Source: Hirudinaria manillensis (taxonomy: Eukaryota; Annelida; Clitellata; Hirudinida; Hirudinidae). Taken from it: DNA of 64,000 bases. The stretch is from positions 4,347,501 to 4,411,500 of the forward strand of contig CM067534.1 in the NCBI GenBank assembly GCA_034509925.1. Reading direction: 5' to 3'. The translations under genes and the position numbers were made by a program. Positions 1 through 11,600 of this stretch are shown here, piece by piece. Every line of letters begins with the position of its first letter. Positions within the stretch are counted from its first letter, which is position 1. The notes below the pieces were generated by a model that ran no database searches, was not told the origin of the DNA, and saw only the letters and a program-made list of their open reading frames with translations.

Positions 1-409
1 ACCCTTCTTTACGACTAATTTTCGAGTTCCGCCCGTGCGTGTCTACGAAGCGTTCGATTTGAACGATTCCTGTGTGACCACGAGAGCCACTTACGATCCG
101 CTCTGCTAAAAACTCCGGAGAAGTTATTTATCGGGGCAAATAAATTCCACCATCGAATGAGATTCTCGGTTATTTCAAGTTATTATTTTACTCTCTCTCA
201 TCGAGTCCAGAACGGCAAGAATGAAGACACAATGAAAAAACATGGCTGGTTTTTATAAAAGCAGTCCATCTCAACGCTAATTATCTCGAAATTATCTGCG
301 TTAAACAAGAAACAAAGATTCGACGATTTTCCAAGAATTTTGATTTGCTTCTTTTTTGGAAAGAAAAGATGGCACATTAAAGATTTTCATGGTTTTGAGC
401 ATTACCAAC

Positions 410-449
410 ATCATCGTCGTCGTCATCGTCATCATCGTAATCATCATCA
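410..449. repeat. CAT/CGT triplet microsatellite
   Basis: Interrupted CAT, CGT and CAC triplets. A 67-codon frame across it is His/Arg-rich only because of the repeat. Confidence 0.75.
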
Positions 450-618
450 GAACCGTCATCGTGGAGTTTTTAGATGCTCAGGAGTTGACTCGTATAAAGT
501 ATGTTCACAAGGTCGACATGAAAGTGTTGCTTTGACAGGTTAGAAATTGTTTCTTACAAAGCACCTTCGGTTGGCCAAAAAAAAACACACACAAAGAACC
601 AAGATAAGGCGTCGGGTC

Positions 619-641
619 CAACCCTAACCCTAACCCTAACC
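619..641. repeat. Interstitial telomere repeat (CCCTAA)n
   Basis: Three full CCCTAA units plus partial flanks are visible. This is the complement of TTAGGG, the ancestral animal telomere repeat. A looser TTAGG-rich stretch follows at 715-737 in the opposite orientation. Confidence 0.85.
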
Positions 642-714
642 ACATTTTAAAGGCACATTTTTTTTCCTAAAGCGTCTCTAATGATTAATTACCAAATAAT
701 TAATTACTTGCCAA

Positions 715-737
715 TAGGTTAGGTAAGGTTAGGTTAG
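715..737. repeat. Degenerate TTAGG-like repeat
   Basis: The text reads as repeated AGGTTAGGT/AAGGTTAGGTTAG. It resembles a 5-mer TTAGG array and lies about 80 bp from the CCCTAA run. It could be a decayed telomeric insertion or a chance low-complexity tract. Confidence 0.5.
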
Positions 738-1111
738 ATGCAGACCTCGCTTGTCGTTAATGACATTTAATATTAACAGCGTCGATGAATCATTGCTAAT
801 TGCTTTGACATTTCAGTTCACATCGTCTCCCTCTTGTTGAATCAATCACTCGAGAATTTTTCAATTCTTTAAATTCAATTCGGCGATACTCGGAAAACAA
901 GCGCTTAATGTGTCCTTCTTGGCGGTTACGTGTCTTTTAAAATGTTCGATGAACTTGTCTTCATTGACCGTCGAGATTTGGAAGACCATTTTACGCCCTG
1001 AATCAGTTTCGTAACTGAAATACGGTGAGGTGATGCTGGGGAATTTATGTTTCTCTTCAGAAAATATTTAATGGGGTAGCCTTTATCGTTGATCACCCAA
1101 CAATGGAGGAT

Positions 1112-1161
1112 AATGATGACGACGACGACGACGACGACGATGATGATGATGATAATAATAA
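1112..1161. repeat. GAC/GAT/AAT triplet microsatellite
   Basis: A run of GAC units passes into GAT and then AAT units. Open frames on both strands across it encode poly-Ile/Val or poly-Thr/Met and are repeat artefacts. Confidence 0.85.
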
Positions 1162-1327
1162 CCTCACTAAGAATGTCTTCATCAATCGACTCTACTGACA
1201 TTTCAGTCACCACGCCAGCACTAAGAGCTGCACTTAAATGTCATTTGCTGGCAAAGACAAAATTTAGACGCTAATGGTGAAGAGTTGATCTTATAAACAA
1301 CGTCCTTTAGTTCACGAAAGGACTGCA

Positions 1328-1387
1328 AACCCCCACCCCTCCACCCACCCCTCTACCCACCCCACCACCCAACCCCACCCTACCCCT
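1328..1387. repeat. C-rich CCCACC tract, G-rich on the minus strand
   Basis: About 60 bp almost entirely of C with A and a few T, with repeated CCCC and CCACCC blocks. The minus strand holds many runs of three or more G, so it has G-quadruplex potential. Confidence 0.7.
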
Positions 1388-2275
1388 TCTGCGAGCGATT
1401 TATTCTTTTAAAACCGCCCGAAACATCGATGGAGATTAGTCTTGAAGAGACCTCTTTCGAACGGGGACTTAATGCCTGCCTTGACACGTCCCCAAATCCC
1501 AGCCCTGCCTCCGTTGTCTCCGCTGGTTTCCATGTCATTCCATCTACACTCGTCTCCATCAGGTCCTGAGAGTGGAGTTCTGTCAAAGTCTTTGTTCGCG
1601 ATGGAGAAACGAAGTCTCTCTGAGCGAATAGAATCATTTGCAAGACTTTCATTGCAACGCAAACATAGAGTTCTTGTCCTAAACTGGTGACAAAATACAT
1701 CGAGGATATTCCCGCCTGCTTAATGTTTATGCGTCATGTGCTAGCGACAGTGTTTGAGAGACGTCAGTGTCTTCTTTGCAATAAAAGACTCAAAAGGGAT
1801 TTTAAAAAATGGCCGAGTCGTAGGCCATGAATCGATTAAATTCCATAATTGTTTCTCTGCCATTTTGATTTCAAAGCACCCTGCTTGGCCTTCGACGTGG
1901 CATCCGAGACGATCCATCGAGGATCGCATGACTGATGACTTCATCCTGGCGCGCGAAAAATATTCCCTCGGCACTCATTCTCGTTCATTCCAGCAGGTTG
2001 GAGAAACGTGGATGGCAGACCCATCCCTGCTTTATTAATTAATCTCAGACTCATTTCTATTATTAGCCACTGATTAGATTAATAAACATATTAAACAGGA
2101 AAACACGTTGCTCCAATCTGCCGGGAACGTGTCAAATGCTTCCTTTGATCGAATATTTCAAGTATTTAATTACAAAAGCCGCAGTGGTCCATTGAATTTT
2201 TATGAATTTAAATTGAAATTGAAATTAAATTGAATAGAAAAATATATTTAAAAAAAGTTAAACGGCTTTAAAAAC

Positions 2276-5200
2276 CTGTTCTGAAGTTAATGATCAGATC
2301 GAGGAGAAAGACGGTATCCGAGACGGCGTTGAAAAGCACCCAGGACGAGCTGAGGCCGTTGTGAAAGAATGTTATTGCGACTGGCAGAGTCACCAAGTTG
2401 ACGATGAGTAGAACCAACATGAAGAGGTCCCAGTAAAACCTGCAAATGACAAATGAAGTTAATCATTCCATCTTTCACTTCTTCTTTGTTCGCTCAATTC
2501 CGTTTTATTTCGCCAACTATGGCTTATTAATAATCGTTGACCAACGTTGAACATTAATTTCTTGGAAAATCGTTTAGAAAAACGATTTCATTTTGAAAGA
2601 ACGAATTGTACTTAAAATACTTTCTTAAGTAGAAAAGCTGTCGATGGTTTCCAAAATGTCACGCCACGTTGATGCTGCTAATCCATTTTCATCTCTTCAT
2701 TATGATAATTAATATAATAATAACAAAATTAATAAACATTACAAACACTGGATTAGCTCAAAGTAAAATCAATTACGGAGCTTTTCGACCGCCATGTCTT
2801 GTCATGTCACGTCACGTCACGTCATGCTATGCTATGTCATACCAGTTGAAATTAAGTTAAATCTAGAGCACATCGAAGGCCCGTCCCTCCACCTAATCAC
2901 GGATTTCATTGGTGTTGCTAATGGAGATGCTTGACATCCTTAATGATCTTTATAATTGCCTTCCCTCGAGGTTAGAGTCAATAAATTAAAAAGGAAAACG
3001 AAACTTTTCCGCTCAGAGCCTGCAAGGGAATTTTTATTTTATAACGACGCCGACGTTTATTAACAACAAAGAGCACACGAAATGGAAAGTGACTGACGAT
3101 AATTTTTCATTTGACAGAGCAGAGCTTTAGATGCACAAACATTGGACGACATTTCCTTTTGCCATATTGTTTAATACCTACGAGTGTTTTCAGATTGGTT
3201 GTCTTGGAAACGTGACCGGAGCGCGTCGCAAGACGAATTCATTAAGTATTCCCATCTAGATTTGAACCCAGAGGACCTTGGGAAAAAGGTCAAATGGTGC
3301 TTGGGCGATTTACGATTCGCAAAACTGATTGCTTTCTCGAAATGAAACAAGAAGAAAAATCGAGGTTTTACGACTACAATGAAGCCAGTTCAATGAAAGC
3401 CATGCTTCTTCTCGATTTGCCAAACAAGGTTTTCAATGAATTTCGTTTTTTTTTTTAAGATTTAAAGCAACGTTAAATAAAAACCTTGTAAATCGAATGG
3501 AATTCGAAGAGATTTCGAAATAAGATCTTTATGCTGTGAGGCATTTGTTGGCTTAAGTGAGTAAAAATCCGCATAAAAATCCTCTAAAACCCGGCATTAG
3601 AGGCAGAGCTTTTTAGGGACAAAATGACACGTAAGAGGTCCAGACGTGATGCGGGCGAAATTAGGATTTCCCTTATCATCCCTGTCATCACCATCCCCGT
3701 CATCATCATCATCATCATCATCATTATCATCTCAACAACATCACCAGGCGATCCGATCAAACATCCCTGATCCTTAATCTCACAACTTTCGGTGCAGAAC
3801 GTTTTTACACGGAAATCTGGTAACTTTATGGAGGCAGTAAACATCTAATTAACCTCCGCCATCGCTAGGGGTTACGTTGTTCATCGAACAAATAAATCGC
3901 TGACGACCGACCGACCTGAAGTTACTGCACGGGTGGATGACCCACTTGCCCACGGCTTTTTGCCTCTGCTTTTCCTTCATTAGGGCGGCCTTGTTGCCGA
4001 ACAACTTCATGGCCAGTTTGTTGTCCGACGGCTGGAAAACGGAAGTGATCTGCTCCTTCAGGTAGGTTGTACTCGCGGATATATTGCCCGACCTCGACAG
4101 CTCCTTGAACGAGAAGGACCTGCCGAAATCCTCCCTCAGTCCGGGCTCTTTGGGGCCGCATATTCGATCGGAACTGAGGTAGTGCTGTTGGTTCCTCGTG
4201 TGCCTGCCGCACATCGATCGACTTCTACCTGGTAGTTTTGCTCGCCTCGGGGACATCGGTTGGAGAGAATTCTGCCTGCCTCCGACAATTGAAGACGTGA
4301 ACGTTATGCTCCGTGATTTGCCGCCAGGTGTCAGTTGTCCAGGAACCTTGTATGATTGATTTCATGATTTTATACTTGTGGAAATTCGGTTATAACTTCG
4401 AAATTCAAAAAATATTCAACGATAAAGTTGATGATTATTTTGTAATTTATAAAAAGTAATATAGGATTTAGAGCGCAATGTAGCAATAAAATGTTAATAA
4501 AATAATCAGTTCTAGAGTTTAAACGTGTTGTTTAACTTTAAGAGAAGTTATGGTTTATTTTGGTGAGTGCAATAGAGTTAAAGAATAATTGAATGAAATC
4601 GCATTTAAGCCGAAACTTTTGGGATGAGCAACAGCTTTGTGCCTCCACAGGACATGTCTCGCTTTAATTCCGGGAAGTCCAACGGCAACGGATAGATTCC
4701 ATTGGAAACATTTAATGAAACTTGACGAAAAAGATTGTCACCGGACGTGAGATTTATAAACAGTGATTTATTCCGAGAATTGGAAGAGAAAAAAAGCTTT
4801 CGACTCTTTGTCATCGCCTTCCTCTTTATCGCCAACGTGCTCTTTCAAGACCTTTCCGTTTGAATCATGTAAAAAGCTTGGTAAAGATAAACAAAAATGG
4901 ACGGCACTTCGTCATTCTCTTATCGTAAGAGCAATAACCGGTTTGCACTCCATCTTCGTTCTTACTTTGGAGAACGAACCGCTGAAACTTAAAGCCTATT
5001 TAACTCTAAGCACTAAAACTAATTCATTGAATATTTAGATGAAAATAGCACTTCCTCCGATTTTGCTTTTCGTTGATCACTTGAAACCCTGAGGTCGAAT
5101 TCTTTCCGAAAATACATTTCACAAAATCAACTATGACATTTCGAGACTCTTTTAATTTCCGGCATTTGATATTGCAATCCGAGAAGCAGCAAGTAAATAT

Positions 5201-5571
5201 GTAATTAAGGCACTCACTGCAGGAAGTAATGGCACGCAGAAGGAAGTTGAGTAGGCGAAGAAATGAAATTTCACCTGGAGTAGATGCTTGTGCTGTGTGG
5301 GTTCTCGCAGACTGGCAAATCTTTGATTCCTTCTCAAGCCTGATTGAAGTAGAGAGAATCTGTGAGGCTGATTATCCGTGCCCCTGTGAAGTGCCTGTGA
5401 TTCCTGATCATCCAATATGATTTCATCGATCTGCGTGTTTGATCTCTTCTGTAGCAATTGGGGGCGGGCAGCGATTGCTCCGTAATTAATAACACTTACT
5501 TGGGGAATGTTATTTTCATCGACCTCGATGACATTGGAGGATTTCCTGCAATCAAGAAAACTTTCAGCCAT
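2276..5571 (-). CDS. HCN: HCN-type hyperpolarisation-activated channel, 5' part
   Basis: Three exons on the minus strand: 5571-5275, 4346-3916 and 2439-2276. They join in phase 0 and 2 into 297 residues. HCN channels are tetrameric plasma-membrane cation channels opened by hyperpolarisation and modulated by cAMP. Exon 2 ends in the conserved HCN pre-S1 region ([13 protein letters not shown], then [11 protein letters not shown]). Exon 3 continues FYWDL through S1 and into S2, ending [16 protein letters not shown], which matches the HCN consensus closely. Exon 1 (from [12 protein letters not shown]) and most of exon 2 form a long poorly conserved cytoplasmic N-terminus; the join is supported by phase only, and a TTGCAG just after the ATG could be an acceptor instead. 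S3-S6, the GYG pore and the CNBD are not seen and should lie past the left edge. The introns are long (0.9 and 1.5 kb) compared with genes on the right. Confidence 0.85.
2794..2840. repeat. GTCAC/GTCAT pentamer repeat in HCN intron
   Basis: Tandem TGTCA/CGTCA pentamers shading into ATGCT units, lying between HCN exons 2 and 3. Confidence 0.7.
3699..3730. repeat. CAT triplet microsatellite in HCN intron
   Basis: About ten CAT units with one interruption. It lies in the second HCN intron seen here. Confidence 0.85.
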
Positions 5572-6405
5572 TTCGGAAGGATCTGCTGTGATTTATACGA
5601 TCCGTAAGCGTCAGAAAGGTTTTAAATGATTAAAATTAACTGTCAATGATGTTGCAAAGCTTTCTGGATTCATTTTTTCTTTTTCAAAAATCAATTGGGA
5701 TATTCCATTCGGGTGAATTTAATCCAACTTTGCATCTGGAGAGATGACGACTCACGCACTCCGCCACCCTGATATAAGATCCGCATCCTCCTGAATTCCC
5801 TATCTCTCCGTTTTCCTGTCTGATGCACATCTTGACATTACGAGTGCATCACGCGCTTATCCAGACATTGCGGCCAATCGTCCACAGCAATTTGACGAAA
5901 CGTGCTTATCAGTCACTTCGAAGGTGTTGTTACGTGTAATACCACGGACTTCAAACACAGGCCCACCTACTGAGAGTGTCATGACATCAACACACGTCAC
6001 AATCGAACCAGTACTAAAAGTACTAACGAACCCTCAGTGAGAAAGCCATCGTTCGAACCGGTCCAGTGATGAAACGACCCTTTGATCAATGACGTTAAGG
6101 CACGGAACTTAATGGCGTCCGACGGACTCCGAGAAAACGCTAAATTTTTGTTTATTCGCCTTATGTAATTTCGTTTATTTACTTTTAAATGCTTTTAAAA
6201 AAATGTTTTTTTTTCAAAGCCAAGAAAACGAAACTTCAAAATGGCGTCAACTGATGGCAAAGAAAAGTAATTTAAATTTTAACACCTTTAAGCACCCCTT
6301 AACAGTTTGCAGTTCGTTTCGAGTGGCTGTTACAAACGCAGTACATCTCAACACGGCATTTATTTACCTTCTGCAAGGTCAGCACAACAGATGCAACAGA
6401 TGAGT
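5572..6405. other. HCN upstream region, no gene seen
   Basis: Lies between the first HCN coding exon (minus, reading away) and the 3' end of the coiled-coil gene (minus). It may hold HCN 5'UTR exons and promoter. No conserved open frame was recognised. Confidence 0.5.
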
Positions 6406-7361
6406 TCATTCTGCTAGCATTTCGTAGGCAGTACTGTCAGCTATAAACCGATCAGAAGGCATTTTTTGGAGGTCAGCTTTATGCCTTATATCTTCTGACG
6501 GAGCAAGTTCATCACCCTTGGAATTTAATGCTTCAAGCTTCTGTTGTAGTTTGGAGTTATATTCTTCAAAAATATACAGGACGTAACGCTTTTCTCTCAG
6601 CGATAGACCGTAAGCATCGGTCTTAAGAGTGCCATCTAAACAAATAACATCAATCAGATTATATTGAGGAGCATTCTCTGGGGGATTTTCTTGATCTACC
6701 TGATTGCTGGTCTTTGAGTTTCTTCGTGGCTTCTTCTAAGTTGGCTTCTAAATCACTAGCCGTTTTCTTGCATTCCTCCAATTCAGAGTTTAATTCCTCA
6801 GTCCTGGCTCTAATTCCATCTGGTGAATAGGCTGTTTTCAAATCTTTAAATTTTTGCAACCAATTCTCAACTTCGTTGTCATAAGATAACTTTTCCGTCA
6901 CGAAATATTCTTTAAGTTTCTTTATCTAGAAAAAGACAGACGAGTACATGATTTCAATCAAAGATTAAAACATTTTAATGGGCTTTCACTACAAAAATAG
7001 GATTCAAACCTTATTTTCTAAATCCTCAGCAAGCATTTTTTTCCGTTTATAAGTGTCGTCCAAAGCTTCTACTTCCAATTTCAAATTTTCCAAAATGGAA
7101 GCTTTATTCGAGTTTTCAAATTCCATTTCTTCGTTCATCATACGCTCTTTCCTAACTCTTTCCTGATTTTCTTGAACAGTTTGCTCCAGTTCGATTCTCC
7201 GCTGTTTTTCCTGTTAAAATTTATGGCCTATAAATTACTGTCAGTCTAATGCAATTTCAAATTGTTCAAACCATGAGTAATCTATTTTGCAGAGCATCGC
7301 TTTCTCTCTTGAGATCGTCAATAATGAGCTGCAAGTTATCTATATTTGGGATCCTGTCCAT
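6406..7361 (-). CDS. Coiled-coil protein, 248 aa, function unknown
   Basis: Four exons on the minus strand: 7361-7272, 7210-7010, 6925-6700 and 6635-6406. They join in frame to 747 nt, 248 residues plus stop. The start MDRIPNIDNLQLI was chosen because the frame is closed by a stop just upstream. Residues about 10-190 are highly charged and Glu/Lys/Leu-rich with heptad-like spacing (for example LEVEALDDTYKRKKMLAEDL), typical of a long coiled coil. The last 75 residues contain REKRYVLYIFEEYN and end YEMLAE. Three of the introns are 61-85 nt. I do not recognise the family. The size and composition resemble small ciliary or centrosomal coiled-coil proteins, but that is only a guess. Coiled coils match each other by composition, so weak database hits should be discounted. 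Confidence 0.75.
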
Positions 7362-8798
7362 AATCCTGAGACTTTCAATTCATCAAATAACGTTTCACCG
7401 CAGCTTCAACAACGACCCGTCTGCTCGATTGTAACAAATTCAATGACACAGGGATGTACAAATGCTCTAAATATATTTTTTTTAATTTGAACGTGATGCA
7501 TTTAGTTTTGAAACATCTTATCTTATTTTAATATTTTCTTACGAAATATTGATATTGCTAGCATACTTTTCGCAAAATTACTGGAATCATCTTTCAAACC
7601 TTTTATTTATTCCGTGATAATGAATATCTTCGACGAAAAAATAATGTGGTATATTTATATTCGGAGTTGAATAAGATCAACATTGATATAAGAAACAAAT
7701 GTTTTTTAAGACAAATGAATAGCGACTGATATCATCGTACGAGATTTTGAGTTGCTTTTAAAAAATAGAAAAATGCATTATCAGCCATGGATCGCTTTGA
7801 CTAGTAAAAATTACACGTTTTGATTATATGCATGTCTGGTCATTTTTTTTCTTAAGAATGAAAATAGTCCACCTTCAAAGAATGTCGATAACGTTTCTAA
7901 AAAAAAAGCATTTCGGTTTATAATTTGTTTTCCCAATTTAGACAATTTTTGGCTGGAAGTCACCAGTTGTTAATTAGGTTGAAGTTAAATTTCTCATTTG
8001 CATTTCTCAAAGGATTACGAGAAGGCCAGACAACTTAAATCCTCTTGACTAGTGAAAAAAAACAAAAAATATGTTTGGAAACTTTCAGACGTAAATCTAT
8101 TAAATATTTTAGAGATATTAATCAAGCAGCTATTGTGTTGATTTATTGCCATGGCGTTTTTAATATGGGAGTCTTTCTAAAACTGTTAAAATTTACTTTA
8201 AAAAATGTATATTTTAGTTATACATATTTTATATCCATCACTGTATACATTTTATAAGAAAATAAAATTATTTTAATTTTTTCTATTTTAAATGACTATT
8301 TCTAATTAATTTATTCTTATCTACAAAAAATTTTTTGTTAATATCTTTTTCATAACAAGCCTAGTAAACAATAATACCTTGGTGAATAATCGCTTAGTGT
8401 GTGCTTCACTTTGACCTAAGTTTTCCGATTTGTTTTAATCGTCAAAATATTTCCTAAATACAGTATGTAGAATTATACAGTTTTTTTTGTAGGGCGACTC
8501 GATAGACTTGTCGTATCACTCGTTTCATTATTCTTGAGTTACAATATCTCACTTATTAAATAGATTAAAAGTATTACATCTAAAAGCAGTTTTTACTTAT
8601 CTTGTCGTTTTGATGACATTTAAACTTATCGTCCGTAGTAGTAATCACTCTTTAGCAAGAATTGACAACCATTATATTTAGCAGTTGTAAAATATATAAT
8701 ATTTGTGTAATAAACTTAAACCACACATTACCAAAATTGTTTTAGGTTGTAAAATGTTAAGTTCTAAAATTGACTGTTAATTTATTTCCAGTATCACA
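7362..8798. other. AT-rich intergenic region between divergent genes
   Basis: Separates the coiled-coil gene (minus) from the orphan gene at 8799 (plus), which are divergent. A pyrimidine-rich TTTATTTCCAG stands 8 nt before the ATG at 8799, so the plus-strand gene probably has a spliced 5'UTR with a first exon somewhere in here, or receives a spliced leader. No other coding signal was seen. Confidence 0.5.
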
Positions 8799-11600
8799 AT
8801 GGTTCTGACTCTACAACAACAAAAGTTTAAAGTAATGCTAGAAGAAGCCATAACTCTTCTTTGTCGAAGCAGCTTGCCTTACAAATGTGAAGCAAGTATA
8901 GAAGCCCTTATTGGTATAACAGTCGACTGTGACGATGTTTTTCTGATCAGCATAAAAGAGAAATTTGACAATAAAATCCCCAATATATCATTAGATTTAT
9001 GTTCTGAAGATAGCATGTTTGAAAATTCTTCATCAGATAGCAATGGCAAAGAGCCATCTATTGACCTTCAGACTAATACCGGCTCGGACGTGGTGGAAAG
9101 CAATGAACTTAGTGAACCGAAATCAAAAAAACGGAAGAGAGACATCGACAAAACATGCAGCGAGGACGAGTTTCACTGCAATGCAGAGAGAGTGGAAAGT
9201 CCTTGTGATGAGATGGCTTCACATGATATAGAACCTCAAAATGCAAATTGTATAGAACCAACAGATGCAGCAGTCGCACCAGTCGAACCCAGTCTGTCTA
9301 ACCTAATGTGTGGTGACATTACTGAGATAAAAACTGAAAAATTATATGAAAATTTCTTGAGCAATTGCTTCTCCATTCCCGAAGAATCATCCAGGTTTAG
9401 GTTCAACAATGCAGGCTGCCATGTTTTTTCAGATTACAACTCAAGAATTAATGTGAGAGTAGAAAAGGTGAGATAATTTGTCTTTTTATTCAGAATTTAT
9501 GAGTGCCTATTAATTTTGATAAAAATTTAAAAGGAATTATCTCTTTTCCTGGTTAAAGATATCCAATAAAGATTGAGTTTTGCAGTGAAGTATTTATAAA
9601 TGTTTTAAGACTTCAGAAAACAAAGTTAATTATAATAGTAACCAAACTAATTTTAACAGCATTTGTAAGCATATCTTTTCCTTGGTTAAGCCATTTCTAC
9701 CCAGGACCACATAGGTTAAATTTTCTATCATCTGAGAAAACATGACACCTCTATTCGTTATAAATGATCATCTCTTTCAGCAAAGAGATGTCAAAGGAGA
9801 CATCTTTCCTTGTGATTTTCATTCAATGCCACCTTTTCATGTCAAACTTCAACTGACCACTGAAGTTTCACTAGCTACAGACTTTTATTGCATGAGCATA
9901 AAAGTCTAATTTCTCTTTCAGCTGTTTACATGCAAATTCTCCTTGAGATTTCTCCAACTATGCTTCACAGTTTTCTGCCTAAGCATTTCTTCTCATAATA
10001 TTTTAAATTATCTAAAAAAACATTTTATTATCATCCTCACTCCAAGCAACAATACCCACTAAAGTATCGTGTACTTCATCACTTGTACGGCATCACAATT
10101 AGCCAACACCTCGGCTAGTTCCATTGGACCTCGTAATGTTAACGTCTTGCTAGTCTGCAATAGGTGCGACCAAACAAAATTTGAATTTCAACATCTTTTT
10201 TAATGGATTAACAATTAAAATTTCATGTTTGATCATTCAAACAAAAGTTGGAAACTTGTAAAACCAGCCTAAAGCGTATATTATTTCAAAGCCAAATTTC
10301 ATCGAATTGCATAATTTACAAGTGTAACTGAACTGATTGAAAATTAAAAATTCAATGATAGTGATTTAGTAGATAATAGAAATTACTTAATCAAGCTGAG
10401 AATTTCAGTGAGTTCTGCTAATTTATGCAAAGTTGTGAAACTTAGATTTCTAAATTGTTTGCTTCATGTGCCACAAATTAATGACTGATAAATAAATCCC
10501 ATCAAATTCATTTTAATATTTGTTTCACCTGCAGTGATAATTAAGAGATACTTAAGATAATTTTACTGATTCAAAGCAGGTACATTTCACTTTAATGATT
10601 GAGTATAAAAAAATAATAATTAATATGTGAGGTGCCACATGCAGAGGCTCCTTATGTGTTTCTATGTCTATTATGAAACTAATAATGCAGACATAATAAA
10701 AATGAAGGGTACCAAAGGTTAAGTACTTCTTGAAATAAATAGATCTGTCAATAAATTATAAAATTCATTGCATAATATGAATAGGTAGAACTCAATGGAG
10801 TCACCTCAATAATAAATGATGAAATATTGTGTTGTTCAGAATGTTATGTTAATTTGCATTTTCTTTTTTCATGAATTTGAGCTATATAAACATTCTTAAA
10901 TACTAAATCTAAGATTGGCAGGTAATCATTTTAGAAAAATAGTAAAAGCCATTGAAGTGCTAACGAAACTAATGATGTTAAATTACAGACACAAGTTATA
11001 TTAAAAATTTCATGTAAAATGTTGGAGTGTCTTAAGGTCACTTTAAATGATATTATGAATTATTTAAATAATTCTTTTGAATTATTTGATTGATTTTGAA
11101 GACCATTTTTAATTTATGTAAAAACTCGATTTTTTCACATTTTATTTCAACAGTTCCCCATGCCGAAAGACACATCGGATACGAAGCCTCCGAGCTTATC
11201 GTCGCTCCAGGTTGCCATGGCGAACGAGATACTCAACATATCAGGGAGCTTCGTTAACATTGGATCTGCCAAAGCTTTCCAGCACAACTTAAGAGTACTC
11301 TCCAAGTCGGAACTGTCCGAAGTGGTCAACAACATGTCCCTTCCTCCCAGCAACCCGCACTCCGTCGGAGTTTTGTGCACGGAGGGAGTGTCTAGGGTGT
11401 TTTACAAGATACCTCCTACGCTCATTAAACAAGAAGCTTTAGATTTTTTCCGCTTGGACTTCTACTCTTACAGTAATTTATACCACAGTTCGGTCAGGGT
11501 GCCTCACAACATTCGCGATCCAGAAGAATGGAAGGCCCTCGTCGCCATGAAAAATCCGTTTTCGTTTCCTGCTGCCGACGCCTCTTCCATAAGAACTTGA
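8799..11600 (+). CDS. Orphan protein, 371 aa, with basic NLS-like patch
   Basis: Two exons, 8799-9467 and 11154-11600, split by a 1.7-kb phase-0 intron with GTGAGA donor and TTTCAACAG acceptor. The ATG context CACAATGG is good and follows a likely 5'UTR acceptor. Residues 1-60 form a compact region (MVLTLQQQKFKVML, then IEALIGITVDCDDVFLISI) that looks folded. The next 150 residues are Ser/Glu-rich and likely disordered, with a basic cluster PKSKKRKRD that suggests nuclear import. The second exon holds another structured-looking segment (PPTLIKQEALDFFRLDFYSY) and ends SSIRT. I do not recognise the family. A chromatin- or transcription-related adaptor is possible from the NLS and acidic linker, but this is inference. 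Confidence 0.8.
9468..11153. other. Intron of the 371-aa orphan gene
   Basis: AT-rich DNA without repeats of note. No nested gene was seen on either strand. Confidence 0.65.

Larger units (their letters stand above)
1..2275. other. No gene recognised; intergenic or HCN intron DNA
   Basis: No exon of a known family was found here on either strand. The missing HCN segments S3-S6, the pore and the cyclic-nucleotide-binding domain were looked for on the minus strand and not seen. The region is therefore probably HCN intron. It contains a triplet repeat near 410-449, telomere-like repeats at 619-641 and 715-737, a GAC/GAT run at 1112-1161 and a C-rich strand at 1328-1387. Short open frames here look like chance. 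Confidence 0.5.

Noticed and set aside
926..1274. Overlapping frames on both strands with poly-Ile/Val or poly-Thr/Met
   Set aside because: They are created by the GAC/GAT/AAT triplet repeat and have no splice context.
1380..1700. 106-codon minus-strand frame left of the HCN exons, considered as an HCN S3-S6 exon
   Set aside because: The translation has no transmembrane segment and no HCN motif.
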